A stretch of DNA of 64,000 bases from Pelomonas lactea (GCF_043555885.1 NZ_JBIGHX010000002.1:186001-250000); one strand, 5' to 3'; counted from the first letter of the stretch, positions 1 through 11,041 are shown. Notes: generated from the letters alone by a model not told the origin. Numbers and translations: made by a program.

Positions 1-753
1 GTCATCAGCCGCTACCAGGCCATCCGCGACAACCCCGACGCCAACTGGGTGCCGCGCACGGTCATCATCGCCGGCAAGGCGGCCTCCGCCTACCAGATGG
101 CCAAGAGCATCGTGCGTCTGGCGCACGACGTGGCCCGCGTCATCAACAGCGACCCGCGCGTGGGCGACAAGCTCAAGCTCGTATTCCTGCCCAACTACAG
201 CGTCACGCTGGCCGAAAGCATCATCCCGGCGGCCGACCTGTCGGAGCAGATCTCGACGGCCGGCACCGAGGCCTCGGGCACCGGCAACATGAAGTTCGGC
301 ATGAACGGCGCGGTGACCATCGGCACCTGGGACGGCGCCAACATCGAGATGGCCGAGGCCATGGGCGTGGAGAACATGTTCGTGTTCGGCCTGCGCGCCG
401 ACGCGGTCGCCAAGATCAAGCAGCTGGGCTACGACCCGCGCCTGTACGTCGAAGAGAATCGCCAGCTCAAGCGAGTCATCGATGCCATCTCGGCAGGCGT
501 CTTCAGCAACGGCGACACCGAGCGCTACCGCGCGCTGGTGGACAGCCTGCTGCACCGCGACGTCTACCTGCTGATGGCCGATTTCGCCGATTACGTCGCC
601 ACCCAGGCCAAGGTCGACACGCTGTTCGCCGACCGTGCCGCCTGGGCCGAGCGAGCCCTGCGCAACATCGCCGGCATGGGCCCGTTCTCGTCCGATCGCA
701 CGATCGCCGAGTACGTGGACCGTGTCTGGTCCGTGAAGAGTCTGAACACCTGA
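1..753 (+). CDS. glgP: Glycogen/starch phosphorylase, C-terminal part
   Basis: Cut by the window start: only about 250 C-terminal residues are present, read in frame from base 1. Glycogen phosphorylase releases glucose-1-phosphate from alpha-1,4-glucan ends using phosphate and PLP. The stretch GTEASGTGNMKFGMNG contains the PLP-binding lysine (codon 292-294) and is diagnostic for the family, followed by the conserved GTWDGANIEM. The stop is 2 nt before the glgB start, so this is the first visible gene of a glgP-glgB-glgX-malQ operon. The 5' part and promoter lie outside the window. Confidence 0.97.
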   Translation, partial: VISRYQAIRDNPDANWVPRTVIIAGKAASAYQMAKSIVRLAHDVARVINSDPRVGDKLKLVFLPNYSVTLAESIIPAADLSEQISTAGTEASGTGNMKFGMNGAVTIGTWDGANIEMAEAMGVENMFVFGLRADAVAKIKQLGYDPRLYVEENRQLKRVIDAISAGVFSNGDTERYRALVDSLLHRDVYLLMADFADYVATQAKVDTLFADRAAWAERALRNIAGMGPFSSDRTIAEYVDRVWSVKSLNT

Positions 754-755
754 CG

Positions 756-2933
756 ATGCTCACCGAAGCCGACCTCGACGCCCTTCTCGCCGGCCGCCAC
801 ACCGACCCCTTCGGTCGGCTCGGCCTTCATGCGGACGACTCGGGTCGGCTGTGGGTGCGCGCGCTGCTGCCGGGCGCGTCCGAGGTGGCGCTGCTGGATG
901 CCGGCAGCAAGAAGCACATCGTCGACCTGACGCAGCGCCGCGGCGGCTTCTTCGAGGCGCAGGTGCCGCGCCGCAAGCACCGGTTCGACTACCGGCTCGC
1001 GGTGCGGTGGGCCGGCGGCGGGGAGGGCGTCTATGCCGACCCGTACAACTTCTACCCGCAGCTCGGCGACGACGAGCTGAAGGCGTTTGCCGAGGGGCGC
1101 AACTTCCGGCCCTTCCTGAGCCTGGGCGCGCACCTGGTGCAGCACGGCGACGTCAGCGGCGTGCGCTTCGCCGTGTGGGCACCGAACGCGAAGCGGGTCA
1201 GCGTCGTCGGCAACTTCAACAACTGGGACGGCCGCCGCCACCCGATGCGGCTGCGGCACATCGCGGGCGTGTGGGAGATCTTCGTGCCGCACGCCGGCGT
1301 GGGCGACCTCTACAAGTTCGAGATCGTCAACGGCAACGGCGCGCTGCTGCCGCTGAAGGCCGACCCCTACGCCCGCCAGGCCCAGCTGCGGCCCGACAAC
1401 GCCAGCATCGTGGCACCTCTGCCCGAGCCCACGCCGCTGCCGCGCCAGCGCGAGCGCGCGAACCGGCGCGAGTCGCCCATCAGCGTCTACGAGGTGCATG
1501 CGGCGTCGTGGCGGCGCGGCGTGTCCGGCGAGTTCCCGACGTGGGACGAACTGGCCGAGCATCTGCCCGCCTACGTGGCCGACCTGGGTTTCACGCATGT
1601 GCAGCTGATGCCCATCAGCGAGCACCCGTTCGACGGCTCCTGGGGCTACCAGACGCTGGGGCTGTACGCCCCCAGCGCCCGCTTCGGCCCGCCGGAGGGC
1701 TTCGCGCGCTTCGTGAAGGCGGTGCACGACCAGGGCCTGGGCCTGCTGCTGGACTGGGTGCCGGCGCATTTCCCGGTGGACGCCTTCGGCCTGGCCGAGT
1801 TCGACGGCACGCGCATCTACGAGTACGCGGACCCCAAGGAAGGCTTCCACCGCGACTGGAACACGCTGATCTACAACTTCGGCCGCACCGAGGTGCGCCA
1901 GTTCCTGATCGGCAGCGCGCTGTACTGGATCGAGCGCTGGGGCGTGGACGGCCTGCGCGTGGACGCCGTCGCCAGCATGCTCTACCGCGACTACTCGCGG
2001 CCCGCGGGCGAGTGGATTCCCAACATCCGCGGCGGCCGCGAGAACCTCGAAGCCATCTCGCTGCTGCGCGAGATGAACGAGCATGTCGGCGAGGTGGAGG
2101 GCGCCATCACCGTGGCCGAGGAGAGCACCAGCTTCCCCGGCGTCTCGGCGCCCACCTACGCGGGCGGCCTGGGCTTTCACTACAAGTGGAACATGGGCTG
2201 GATGAACGACACCTTGCGCTACATGGCCGAGGACCCGATCAACCGCCGCTGGCATCACGACAAGATGACCTTCGGCCTGATCTACGCGTTCAGCGAGAAC
2301 TTCATGCTGCCCATCTCGCACGACGAGGTGGTGCACGGCAAGGGCTCCATGCTCGCCAAGATGCCGGGCGACGACTGGCAGAAGTTCGCCAACCTGCGCG
2401 CCTACTACGGCTTCATGTGGGGCCACCCGGGCAAGAAGCTGCTGTTCATGGGCCAGGAGTTGGCGCAGCGCAACGAGTGGAACCATGCCGAGAGCCTGCC
2501 CTGGGGGCTGCTGGAGGACGACCGCCACGCCGGCGTGCAGCGCCTGGTGCGCGACCTCAACAAGCTGTACCGCGAGCACTCCGCGCTGCACCGGCTGGAC
2601 TGCGAGGCCGGCGGCTTCGAGTGGATCAGCGCGCACGACGCCGAGCATTCCATCTACGCCTGGGTGCGCCGCGACGGCACAGGCCGCATGGTGCTGGTGG
2701 TCTGCAACATGACGCCGGTGCCGCGCGAGGGCTACTCGCTGGGCGTACCCGACGGCGTGACCGCCTGGAAGGAAGCGCTGAACACCGACTCCGCCTACTA
2801 CGGCGGCAGCAACATGGGCAACGGCGTGGCGGCCGCCGGCCTGCCGGTGCAGGCGCAGCCGGCGCATGGCAAGCGCCTGTCCATCACGATCAACCTGCCG
2901 CCGCTCGCGACCGTCTTCTTTGTTCCGATCTGA
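756..2933 (+). CDS. glgB: 1,4-alpha-glucan branching enzyme
   Basis: 725 residues, normal for GlgB. It makes alpha-1,6 branches in glycogen in the cytoplasm. An N-terminal extension and a CBM48 region (about residues 110-210, with GVRFAVWAPNAKRVSVVGNF) precede a GH13 barrel. Catalytic residues fit the family: nucleophile Asp403 in GLRVDAV, acid/base Glu455 in VAEEST, and Asp523 in SHDEVVHG. GlgB rather than GlgX is supported by the ESTSFPGVS and HDEVVHGKGSML signatures. It starts 2 nt after glgP and ends 11 nt before glgX. Confidence 0.97.
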   Translation: MLTEADLDALLAGRHTDPFGRLGLHADDSGRLWVRALLPGASEVALLDAGSKKHIVDLTQRRGGFFEAQVPRRKHRFDYRLAVRWAGGGEGVYADPYNFYPQLGDDELKAFAEGRNFRPFLSLGAHLVQHGDVSGVRFAVWAPNAKRVSVVGNFNNWDGRRHPMRLRHIAGVWEIFVPHAGVGDLYKFEIVNGNGALLPLKADPYARQAQLRPDNASIVAPLPEPTPLPRQRERANRRESPISVYEVHAASWRRGVSGEFPTWDELAEHLPAYVADLGFTHVQLMPISEHPFDGSWGYQTLGLYAPSARFGPPEGFARFVKAVHDQGLGLLLDWVPAHFPVDAFGLAEFDGTRIYEYADPKEGFHRDWNTLIYNFGRTEVRQFLIGSALYWIERWGVDGLRVDAVASMLYRDYSRPAGEWIPNIRGGRENLEAISLLREMNEHVGEVEGAITVAEESTSFPGVSAPTYAGGLGFHYKWNMGWMNDTLRYMAEDPINRRWHHDKMTFGLIYAFSENFMLPISHDEVVHGKGSMLAKMPGDDWQKFANLRAYYGFMWGHPGKKLLFMGQELAQRNEWNHAESLPWGLLEDDRHAGVQRLVRDLNKLYREHSALHRLDCEAGGFEWISAHDAEHSIYAWVRRDGTGRMVLVVCNMTPVPREGYSLGVPDGVTAWKEALNTDSAYYGGSNMGNGVAAAGLPVQAQPAHGKRLSITINLPPLATVFFVPI

Positions 2934-2944
2934 GTCTGTCGTCC

Positions 2945-5019
<2,075 letters not shown>

Positions 5020-5023
<4 letters not shown>

Positions 5024-6531
5024 ACCTGAATCAACGCTCTTCCGGTGTGCTGCTGCACATCACCTCGCTGCCCGGCCCGCACGGCATGGGCGACTTCGGC
5101 CCCGACGCCTACCGCTTCGTCGACTGGCTGCAGGCCGCCGGCCAGCGCGTGTGGCAGCTGCTGCCGACGACGCCCATCGGCCCCGGCGACAGCCCCTACC
5201 AGGGCGTGTCCGCCTTTGCCGGAAGCCAGTGGATGGTGGCGCTGGAGCCGCTGATCGCCAAAGGCTGGCTCAGCGCACCGACCGTGCCGGCCTTCAACGC
5301 CGAGCTGGTCAACTACGGCGAGGTCACGCCGTGGCGCGAGCAGCAACTGCGCGCCGCGGCCAAGGGCTTCTTCGCCAACGCCGCGGATGCCGACCGCATC
5401 GCCTTTGCCAAGTGGTGCCTGGAGGCGCAGAGCTGGCTGGACGACTACGTGCTGTTCATGGCCATCCGCTCGCCGCTGAACGGCCAGCCCTGGTGGGAAT
5501 GGAGCGAGGGCCTGAAGCGCCGCGACCCCGCCGCGCTGGCCCAGGCCCGCAAGGACTACGCCGACGAGATCGCCTTCTGGCAGTTCGTGCAGTGGCAGTT
5601 CGACGTGCAGATCGGTGCGCTGAAGGCCTACGCCAACGAGCGCGGTGTGCACATCATGGGCGACCTGCCCATCTTCGTCGCGCACGACAGCGCCGACTGC
5701 TGGTCGCGCCCCGACCTGTACTACCTGGACGAGAACTTCCAGACCACCGTCGTTGCCGGCGTGCCGCCCGACGACCTGGGCCCGCTGGGCCAGCGCTGGG
5801 GCAACCCGCTGTACCGCTGGGACAAGATGGCCGAAGAGAACTACGCCTGGTGGACGGCGCGCGTTCAACGTGCACTGTCCCAGGCCGACGTCTTCCGCAT
5901 CGACCATTTCCGCGGCTTCGCCGGCTACTACGAGATCCCCGGCGACAGCCCCGACGCCAAGCGCGGCGAGTGGAAGACCGGCCCCGGCATGGCGCTGTTC
6001 GACGCCATCAGGAAGGCGTTGGGCCCGCTGCCCATCGTGGCCGAAGACCTGGGCTTCATCACCGACGACGTGCACGCGCTGCGCGACGGCTGCGGCTTCC
6101 CCGGCATGAAGATCCTGCAGTTCGGCTTCGGTGCCGAGGGCGACCACGAGTTCCTGCCGCACATGTGGCCCACCGCAGCCGTGGCCTACACCGGCACGCA
6201 CGACAACGACACCGTGCGCGGCTGGTGGAACCAGGCCAAGCCGAGGGAGCGCGCGTTCGCCGGCTCCTACCTCGCCTGCGGCGAGCACGACGTGCACTGG
6301 GCCATGATCCGGGCCTGCGCCAACTCGGTGGCCAACATGGCCGTCTACCCGTTGCAGGACGTGCTCGGCCTCGACAGCCACCACCGCATGAACGTGCCCG
6401 GCGTGCTGGGCGGCAACTGGGGCTGGCGCTTCCGCTGGGACTGGATCGGCGCCGAGCCGACCCGCGTGCTGGGCCTCATCACCGCCGCAGCTGGCCGCGG
6501 GCCGTTCGAGCTGCTGAAGCTGCCGGCCTGA
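5020..6531 (+). CDS. malQ: 4-alpha-glucanotransferase (amylomaltase)
   Basis: 503 residues, GH77. It disproportionates the maltooligosaccharides left by phosphorylase and debranching enzyme so that GlgP can keep working. GH13-clan residues are visible: Asp295 in VFRIDHFRGF, Glu342 in IVAEDLGF and Asp395 in GTHDNDTVRGW. The start overlaps the glgX stop (ATGA), which fixes it. It is the last gene of the glycogen operon; the convergent integron integrase ends 20 nt downstream. Confidence 0.97.
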
Positions 6532-6550
6532 GCCCCGCGCCGGCCGGCGC

Positions 6551-7588
6551 TCAGAGCGTGTCCAGCGGGCTGCGCACCGCGCCGCCGCCGAGCTTGAGCA
6601 CGTGGGTGTAGATCATGGTCGTGGCCACATCCGCGTGCCCCAGCAGTTCCTGGACGGTGCGGATGTCGCTGCCGGACTGCAGCAGGTGAGTCGCGAAGCA
6701 GTGCCGCAGCGTGTGCGGCGTCGCCGGCTTGGCGATGCCGGCGGCCAGCACGGCCCGTTTGAACGCGCGCTGGAAGGTCTGGTCGTACAGGTGGTGCCGG
6801 CGCACGACGCCGCTGCGCGGGTCGGTGGAATGGTGATCCTGCGGGAACACCCAGAACCACGGCCAGCTCGCGCCCATGCGGGGGTATTTGCGCTCCAGCG
6901 CGTGAGGCAGCTCGACGCCCGCAGTGCCGGCCTCCACATCGCCCGCCCACACGAGGCGGGCCCTGGCCAACTGTTCATGCAGGTCGGCCACGAGCGACTG
7001 CGGCAGCATGACGACGCGGTCCTTGGCGCCCTTGCCCTCGCGCACGATCAACGCGCGCAGGCCGAAGTCGATGTCCTTGACCCGCAACTGCAGCGCCTCG
7101 CTGATGCGCAGGCCGGTACCGTAGAGCAGGCGCGCCAGCAGTCCGTGCTCGCCGTCGAGGCCGGCCAGCACCTGGCGCACCTCCTCCACGGTCAACACCG
7201 CCGGCAACCGGCGATGCTGGTGTGGATGGCCGATCTCCTTCAGCCACGGCAGGTCCTGGCCGAGTACCTTGCCGTAAAAGAACAGCAGCGCCGACAGCGC
7301 CTGGTTGTGTGTTGACGGGGCCACCGAGCGCACGTCCGCCAGATAGGTCAGAAAGGCTTCCACCTCCGGCCCGCCCAGTTCCGCCGGATGCCGCAGGCCG
7401 TGGAAGCGGATGAAAGCTTTGACCCAGTAGGCGTATACCTCTTCCGTGCGCAGGCTGTAGTGCATCAGCCTGAGGCGTTCGCGCAACTGGTCCAGCACCC
7501 GCGTCGAGCGCAATGGCGGCAGCTCAATGGCGCGTTTGGGTCGCAGGTGTTTGCGAGGTGGCAACGCGGGCAGTGGGGCTGGCATCAT
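6551..7588 (-). CDS. intI: Integron integrase IntI (tyrosine recombinase)
   Basis: 345 residues, full length and uninterrupted. Tyrosine-recombinase residues are all visible: Arg in GTGLRISEAL, Lys in EGKGAKDR, HTLRHCFATH (H-x-x-R), and LLGHADVATTMIYTHV with the catalytic Tyr. The insert with ALERKYPRMG, WPWFWVFPQ and DPRSGVVRRHH is the extra domain that separates IntI from XerC/XerD and lets it bind folded attC DNA. An AGGAGG lies just upstream; ATG 7588 or the adjacent ATG 7585 (better spaced, 6 nt) could be the start. It is divergent from the cassettes, as in other integrons, and is probably functional. Confidence 0.95.
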   Translation of the reverse strand: MMPAPLPALPPRKHLRPKRAIELPPLRSTRVLDQLRERLRLMHYSLRTEEVYAYWVKAFIRFHGLRHPAELGGPEVEAFLTYLADVRSVAPSTHNQALSALLFFYGKVLGQDLPWLKEIGHPHQHRRLPAVLTVEEVRQVLAGLDGEHGLLARLLYGTGLRISEALQLRVKDIDFGLRALIVREGKGAKDRVVMLPQSLVADLHEQLARARLVWAGDVEAGTAGVELPHALERKYPRMGASWPWFWVFPQDHHSTDPRSGVVRRHHLYDQTFQRAFKRAVLAAGIAKPATPHTLRHCFATHLLQSGSDIRTVQELLGHADVATTMIYTHVLKLGGGAVRSPLDTL

Positions 7589-7650
7589 CGGCCTCCTAGC
7601 GGGCGCGCAGCCTCGGCGAGAACTTGTAACGGCGCGCCGCTTTTGCTGGA

Positions 7651-7679
7651 AATTTAATGCTGTATAAAAATACAGTCAA
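7651..7679 (-). promoter_or_regulatory. intI promoter
   Basis: On the minus strand, TTGACT (7674-7679) is followed after 17 nt by TAAATT (7651-7656), a sigma-70-like promoter pointing at intI. The LexA box overlaps the spacer and -35, the arrangement expected for SOS control. Confidence 0.65.
7660..7675. promoter_or_regulatory. LexA (SOS) operator of intI
   Basis: CTGTATAAAAATACAG is a perfect CTGT-N8-ACAG LexA box in the intI promoter. LexA repression of integron integrases, tying cassette shuffling to DNA damage, is established for several integrons; the site says the same applies here. Confidence 0.85.
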
Positions 7680-7790
7680 GCCAGGGAGGGCTTTGATGAA
7701 TCAAGCACTTGCGCGTGGGGGCGGCCGCGTTTTTAGGGCGCAGCCTGCCTGCTTAGGCGGCGTCGGGTGTCTCCCGAAAACACGTTGGGC
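7680..7790 (+). other. attI region and first cassette junction
   Basis: The non-coding stretch between intI and the first cassette is where attI must lie. The simple-site core GTTGGGC at 7784-7790 matches GTTRRRY and marks the attI/cassette boundary (cleavage G^TTGGGC), so cassette 1 begins at 7785. The left limit of attI is not definable by eye. A cassette promoter may lie here, but I see no strong hexamers. Confidence 0.65.
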
Positions 7791-7793
7791 AGC

Positions 7794-8225
7794 ATGAATA
7801 GTGAGCTCATTCACGATCGAGTCGTCGCCGTCGCGGAGAGGTTTGGCTCTGGCAACACGCAGGAATTCAAGCTGCTCGCCAAGCAGCTAGCGGCCTGCAA
7901 TGCGGCGGAAGTAGCGGATGGGCTCTTGCTTGTGTTCTCACGAAGTGCCGTCGGCGAGTCGAACTACCAGAAGCAACAGCTCGCGGGACGGCTGCTCGCA
8001 AAGCTCAAACCGAAAGCATCTGTAGATCTACAAGCTGCGCTTGAAGCAGTGCTGCCTGCGTACAACCTAAGCATCGAGGAACTTCCGTTTTTCTTGGCTG
8101 ACCGGTGCGGCGAGGAGGCCGTTATTCAAGCGCTCCGCCGGCTCGAAACGGGCGCCGAGGATTCTCGCCACCAAGCTGCGGCAAAGACGATGCGTTGGTG
8201 GCTGAAAGGTAGCAATGTCGAATAG
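7794..8225 (+). CDS. Integron cassette 1: hypothetical protein
   Basis: 143 residues, no family recognised. The ATG at 7794 is 4 nt after the attI core, as usual for a cassette gene; an earlier in-frame ATG at 7767 would start inside attI. The protein is soluble, mostly helical-looking and Leu/Ala rich, without signal peptide or membrane segment. Base composition is visibly lower in GC than the flanking genes, fitting acquisition as a cassette. The stop lies 9 nt before the attC core. Confidence 0.75.
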   Translation: MNSELIHDRVVAVAERFGSGNTQEFKLLAKQLAACNAAEVADGLLLVFSRSAVGESNYQKQQLAGRLLAKLKPKASVDLQAALEAVLPAYNLSIEELPFFLADRCGEEAVIQALRRLETGAEDSRHQAAAKTMRWWLKGSNVE

Positions 8226-8234
8226 CACCGTGCT

Positions 8235-8291
8235 GCCCAACCCTTCGCTCCAGCGGACGGCTTCGCCACCCGCTGAGCTTTCGCGTTAGGC
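8235..8291 (+). other. attC recombination site of cassette 1
   Basis: A complete 57-bp attC. The first core is GCCCAAC (8235-8241, RYYYAAC) and the last is GTTAGGC (8285-8291, GTTRRRY), complementary at 6 of 7 positions. The internal arms GCTCCAGCGG and CCGCTGAGC pair with one unpaired C, the extrahelical base that sets strand choice in attC sites. Cassette 1 therefore spans 7785-8285. Confidence 0.88.
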
Positions 8292-8298
8292 GTCATTC

Positions 8299-8766
8299 AT
8301 GTCGACAAAATCGTGGTCACCCGAAGAGAGCAAACAGGTAGTCGCAGTGGGCACTGCGCCATTTCTCGTTTCGCTCGCTGTGGCTAGCCTGGCATCCCTC
8401 CGTGTAGGTAGCGAAGCAATCTCCTTGATTGTTCTGCTCCTACCTCTCTCTTACGCAACCCTATTCTTCTTCGTTCTCCCGTCACTCTGGTTGCTACGCC
8501 GGTTCGGAAAAGAGAGCCGTCTTTTGTTCGCTGGAACTTGTGGTCTTGCAACCTCGGCCCCTTGGTTTTTCTTGTACTTCGTTCTGTTTCCGGGAGGCAC
8601 CGGCAAGCACTCGGGCGCACCATTGCAGGTCCTGGCTATCCTTGCCCTTCCGGCCGCGCTTGCCGCCGCTGCGGGCGCAGTAGTGCATAGGCTTGGTACT
8701 TCAGGTAGCACCGCGGAGACGCCTAACCACTCCTATATGGACTCCCCCACAAGATCAAAGGCTTGA
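8299..8766 (+). CDS. Integron cassette 2: hypothetical membrane protein, altered C-terminus
   Basis: 155 residues with about four hydrophobic segments (around residues 20-40, 45-65, 75-95 and 110-130); no family recognised. GC content is low for this genome. The reading frame crosses an attC core at 8721-8727 and continues into IS-derived sequence, so roughly the last dozen residues (HSYMDSPTRSKA) are probably not native; the original stop would have lain in the lost part of attC. Confidence 0.7.
   Translation: MSTKSWSPEESKQVVAVGTAPFLVSLAVASLASLRVGSEAISLIVLLLPLSYATLFFFVLPSLWLLRRFGKESRLLFAGTCGLATSAPWFFLYFVLFPGGTGKHSGAPLQVLAILALPAALAAAAGAVVHRLGTSGSTAETPNHSYMDSPTRSKA
8721..8727 (+). other. Truncated attC of cassette 2 (first core only)
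   Basis: GCCTAAC matches the first attC core (RYYYAAC) and is the exact complement of the GTTAGGC core that opens this cassette (8285-8291). No internal arms or closing GTTRRRY core follow; the sequence changes abruptly to the IS remnant. Confidence 0.7.
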
Positions 8767-9199
8767 TCGATGTAGGCTGGCTGAGAGAGGCACCTGCAGT
8801 CGTATATCCGGCATCTGGAGTGGGATCGGTGATGTCCCGTGCCGACATGGAATCTGCGTCACCGCGGCGCCACACGCTGCAAGCGGCAGGCAAGAAAGCT
8901 GCCGGAAGAGTTATCGGCGTCGCGCGGTGTGGGAGGGCTCCCGGCTGGCCATGAGGGTCGATCAGACCCATCGCAAGTGGTGGAAGAAACTGGGTTGTTG
9001 ATCGAGGGCCGGCGCTCAGGCCGGCATGGCGAAGCTCTGGCGCCGAGTTTTCCTTTCAAGAGCCGCCTTCTCATCGAACGTTTCATGGTCGCGCAGCGTG
9101 GCGTAGCAGATGCGCGCGAGCTTGTTGGCCAGCGCACAGGTGGCCTTGTTGTGATTCGATCGCGCCTGGACCGGCAGGGCCCGCGCGACCACGGCCCCC
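8728..9199 (-). mobile_element. IS110/IS1111-family insertion sequence remnant (3' part)
   Basis: This 470-bp gap between cassette 2 and the amylase gene holds the end of an IS110-family transposase (9016 to about 9190, minus strand) and a 3' non-coding tail of about 290 nt that abuts the attC core at 8727. Elements of the IS1111 branch have long 3' non-coding ends carrying the guide (bridge/seeker) RNA, and the IS1111-attC group inserts specifically into attC sites. ATGGACTCCCCC at 8737-8748 is a candidate subterminal repeat. The other end and the rest of attC are missing. Confidence 0.65.
9016..9199 (-). pseudogene. IS110-family transposase, C-terminal fragment
   Basis: About 55 codons ending at the TGA 9016-9018. 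The translation contains NHNKATCALANKLARICYAT and ends in RQSFAMPA, typical of the C-terminus of IS110/IS1111-family transposases. The N-terminal DEDD domain and the catalytic serine region are absent. The fragment runs up to the stop codon of the amylase gene at 9200, so the break is close to that point. Confidence 0.7.
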
Positions 9200-11041
9200 T
9201 CAGCGCTCGATCTCCAGGATCAGCGCCCCGCGTGCCGGCACCTTGACGCTGCTGCCCAGCGTCGCCGTCGCGCCGGTCAGCACATCCCGTGCCTTCTGGC
9301 CCGCCGACACACGCTCCGCGAAGCGGCCCAGCGCCAGTTCCACTGGCTTGGCGTTCTTGTTCAACACCACCATCACGGTGCGGGCGGCGTCGTGGCGGAA
9401 GAATACGTACACGCCTTCCAGCGGCGCGAACTGCATCAGCGCGCCGTCGTGGATGACGGTCGCGCCCTTGCGCCAGGTGAACAGGCGGCGCGTCCATTCC
9501 AGCATGTCGCGCTGCTCGGGCGTGAGGCCGGCGCCGGTGAAGGCGTTGACGCGGTCGCCCGCCCAGCCGCCGGGCATGTCGCTGCGCACGCGGCCGTCGT
9601 CGCGCTCGGTGGGGCTCCTCATCAGCAGCTCGCTGCCGTAGAACAGCTGCGGGATGCGGCGCGTGGTGGCCAGGTAGGCCAGTGCGATCTTCGTGAGGCC
9701 CACGTCGTGCCGGAGCAGTGAGTGGATGCGCGGCGTGTCGTGGTTGCCGTCGAACAGCACGAGATTGGCCGGGTCGGGATAGACGAAGTCGTGCGCCAGG
9801 CCTTCGTACAGCTTGGTCAGGCCGGTGTGCGCGCCGTCGTCCTCCAGCAGCGCGGCCAGCAGGTTGGACTGCATCGGGAAGTCCATCATGCTGGGCGCGT
9901 GCGACACGTAGCCGTCATGGTTCTTCTTGCCGCGCTGCCAGTAGGACACGACGGCCGGATGCGGGCTCCATTCCTCGCCGACGATGTTCAGCCGCGGGTA
10001 CTCCTGCATGACGCGGGCGGACCAGCGCGTCAGGAAGTCGCGGTCGGAGTAGGACCAGGTGTCGGTGCGGATGCCCGACAGCCCGTAGCGCTCGATCCAC
10101 CACAGCGTCATCTGCGTCAGGTAGGTCGCCAGTTCGGGGCGGCGCTGGTTCAGGTCGGGCATGCCGGGCACGAACCAGCCGTCGGTGAAGCGCTTGCGGT
10201 CGTTCGCCGACGCGTACGGGTCCTGCAGCGTCATGCGGGCGTGGTGGGTTTCTGTGTAGGCTGGCCAGGCATTGACCCAGTCCGGCGCCGGCAGGTCGGC
10301 CATCCACCAGTGGCCGGCGCCGATGTGGTTGAGCACGATGTCCTGGATGACGCCCACGCCCTGGGCGCGGGCCTCGGCCGTGAAGGCGCCGAAGTCGTCG
10401 TTGCTGCCGAAGCGCGGATCGATCTTGTAGAAGTCGGTCGCCGCGTAGCCGTGGTAGCTGTACTTGGCGCTGTTGTTCTCCACCAGCGGCGTGGGCCACA
10501 CCTGCGTGAAACCCAGGCCGGCGATGTAGCCCAGGTGCTTGCGCATGCCGGCCAGGTCGCCGCCGTGGCGGCCGCCGGGGTCGGCGCGGTCGGTGCCTTC
10601 CAGCATGCCGGCGCGGCCGAACTGGCCGGCCTGCGCGAAGCGGTCGGGCACGACGAGGTAGATGGCGTCCTTGGGCCCGAAGCCCTGACGCTCGGCCGAG
10701 CCCGGTGCGCGCGCCAGCAGCGGGTAGCGCAGCGTGCGGCCGGCCACGGTCAGCGTCAGCTCGCCGGGCTGGGCGCTGGGCGCGACGTCGAGGTCGACGA
10801 ACAGGTAGTTGGGGCTGGTGGTGCGGTGGCTGGCCTTCAGAGTGACGCCGGGGTAGGGCGCCAGCGCGGGCTGCGCATCGGCGATGCCGGCGCCGTGGAT
10901 CATCAGTTGCAGCGAGGTGTCGCGCATGCCCACCCACCAGTTGGGCGGCTCGACTCGGGGGGCGGCGGTGGGTTGGCCGGGGGCGGCCGCGGTGCTCAGG
11001 CTCATCAGCAGGGTGGTGGCTAGGGTGATCAGGGGCTTCAT
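9200..11041 (-). CDS. Exported GH13 cyclomaltodextrinase/neopullulanase-like amylase (SusA type)
   Basis: 613 residues with a signal peptide (MKPLITLATTLLMSLSTAAA). A beta-sandwich N-terminal domain (about residues 30-120; NWWVGMRDTSLQLMIHG) is typical of cyclomaltodextrinases and the Bacteroides SusA group. The GH13 barrel shows DIVLNHIG, GIRTDTWSYSD (nucleophile Asp), NIVGEEW (acid/base Glu) and FDGNHDTPRI (third Asp). It probably cleaves cyclodextrins, pullulan or maltooligosaccharides in the periplasm. The ATG at 11041 overlaps the stop of the upstream gene (ATGA), making three translationally coupled genes. Confidence 0.88.
   Translation of the reverse strand: MKPLITLATTLLMSLSTAAAPGQPTAAPRVEPPNWWVGMRDTSLQLMIHGAGIADAQPALAPYPGVTLKASHRTTSPNYLFVDLDVAPSAQPGELTLTVAGRTLRYPLLARAPGSAERQGFGPKDAIYLVVPDRFAQAGQFGRAGMLEGTDRADPGGRHGGDLAGMRKHLGYIAGLGFTQVWPTPLVENNSAKYSYHGYAATDFYKIDPRFGSNDDFGAFTAEARAQGVGVIQDIVLNHIGAGHWWMADLPAPDWVNAWPAYTETHHARMTLQDPYASANDRKRFTDGWFVPGMPDLNQRRPELATYLTQMTLWWIERYGLSGIRTDTWSYSDRDFLTRWSARVMQEYPRLNIVGEEWSPHPAVVSYWQRGKKNHDGYVSHAPSMMDFPMQSNLLAALLEDDGAHTGLTKLYEGLAHDFVYPDPANLVLFDGNHDTPRIHSLLRHDVGLTKIALAYLATTRRIPQLFYGSELLMRSPTERDDGRVRSDMPGGWAGDRVNAFTGAGLTPEQRDMLEWTRRLFTWRKGATVIHDGALMQFAPLEGVYVFFRHDAARTVMVVLNKNAKPVELALGRFAERVSAGQKARDVLTGATATLGSSVKVPARGALILEIER

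Noticed and set aside
591..2867. Long minus-strand open frame opposite glgB, and similar long frames opposite glgX, the pullulanases and the PHP-domain gene
   Set aside because: These are antisense shadows caused by high GC codon bias; they lack family motifs, while the sense frames have complete catalytic motifs.
8723..8971. 82-codon minus-strand open frame after cassette 2
   Set aside because: It lies in the presumed 3' non-coding tail of the IS remnant, has no ribosome site or motif, and is better explained as IS non-coding DNA.
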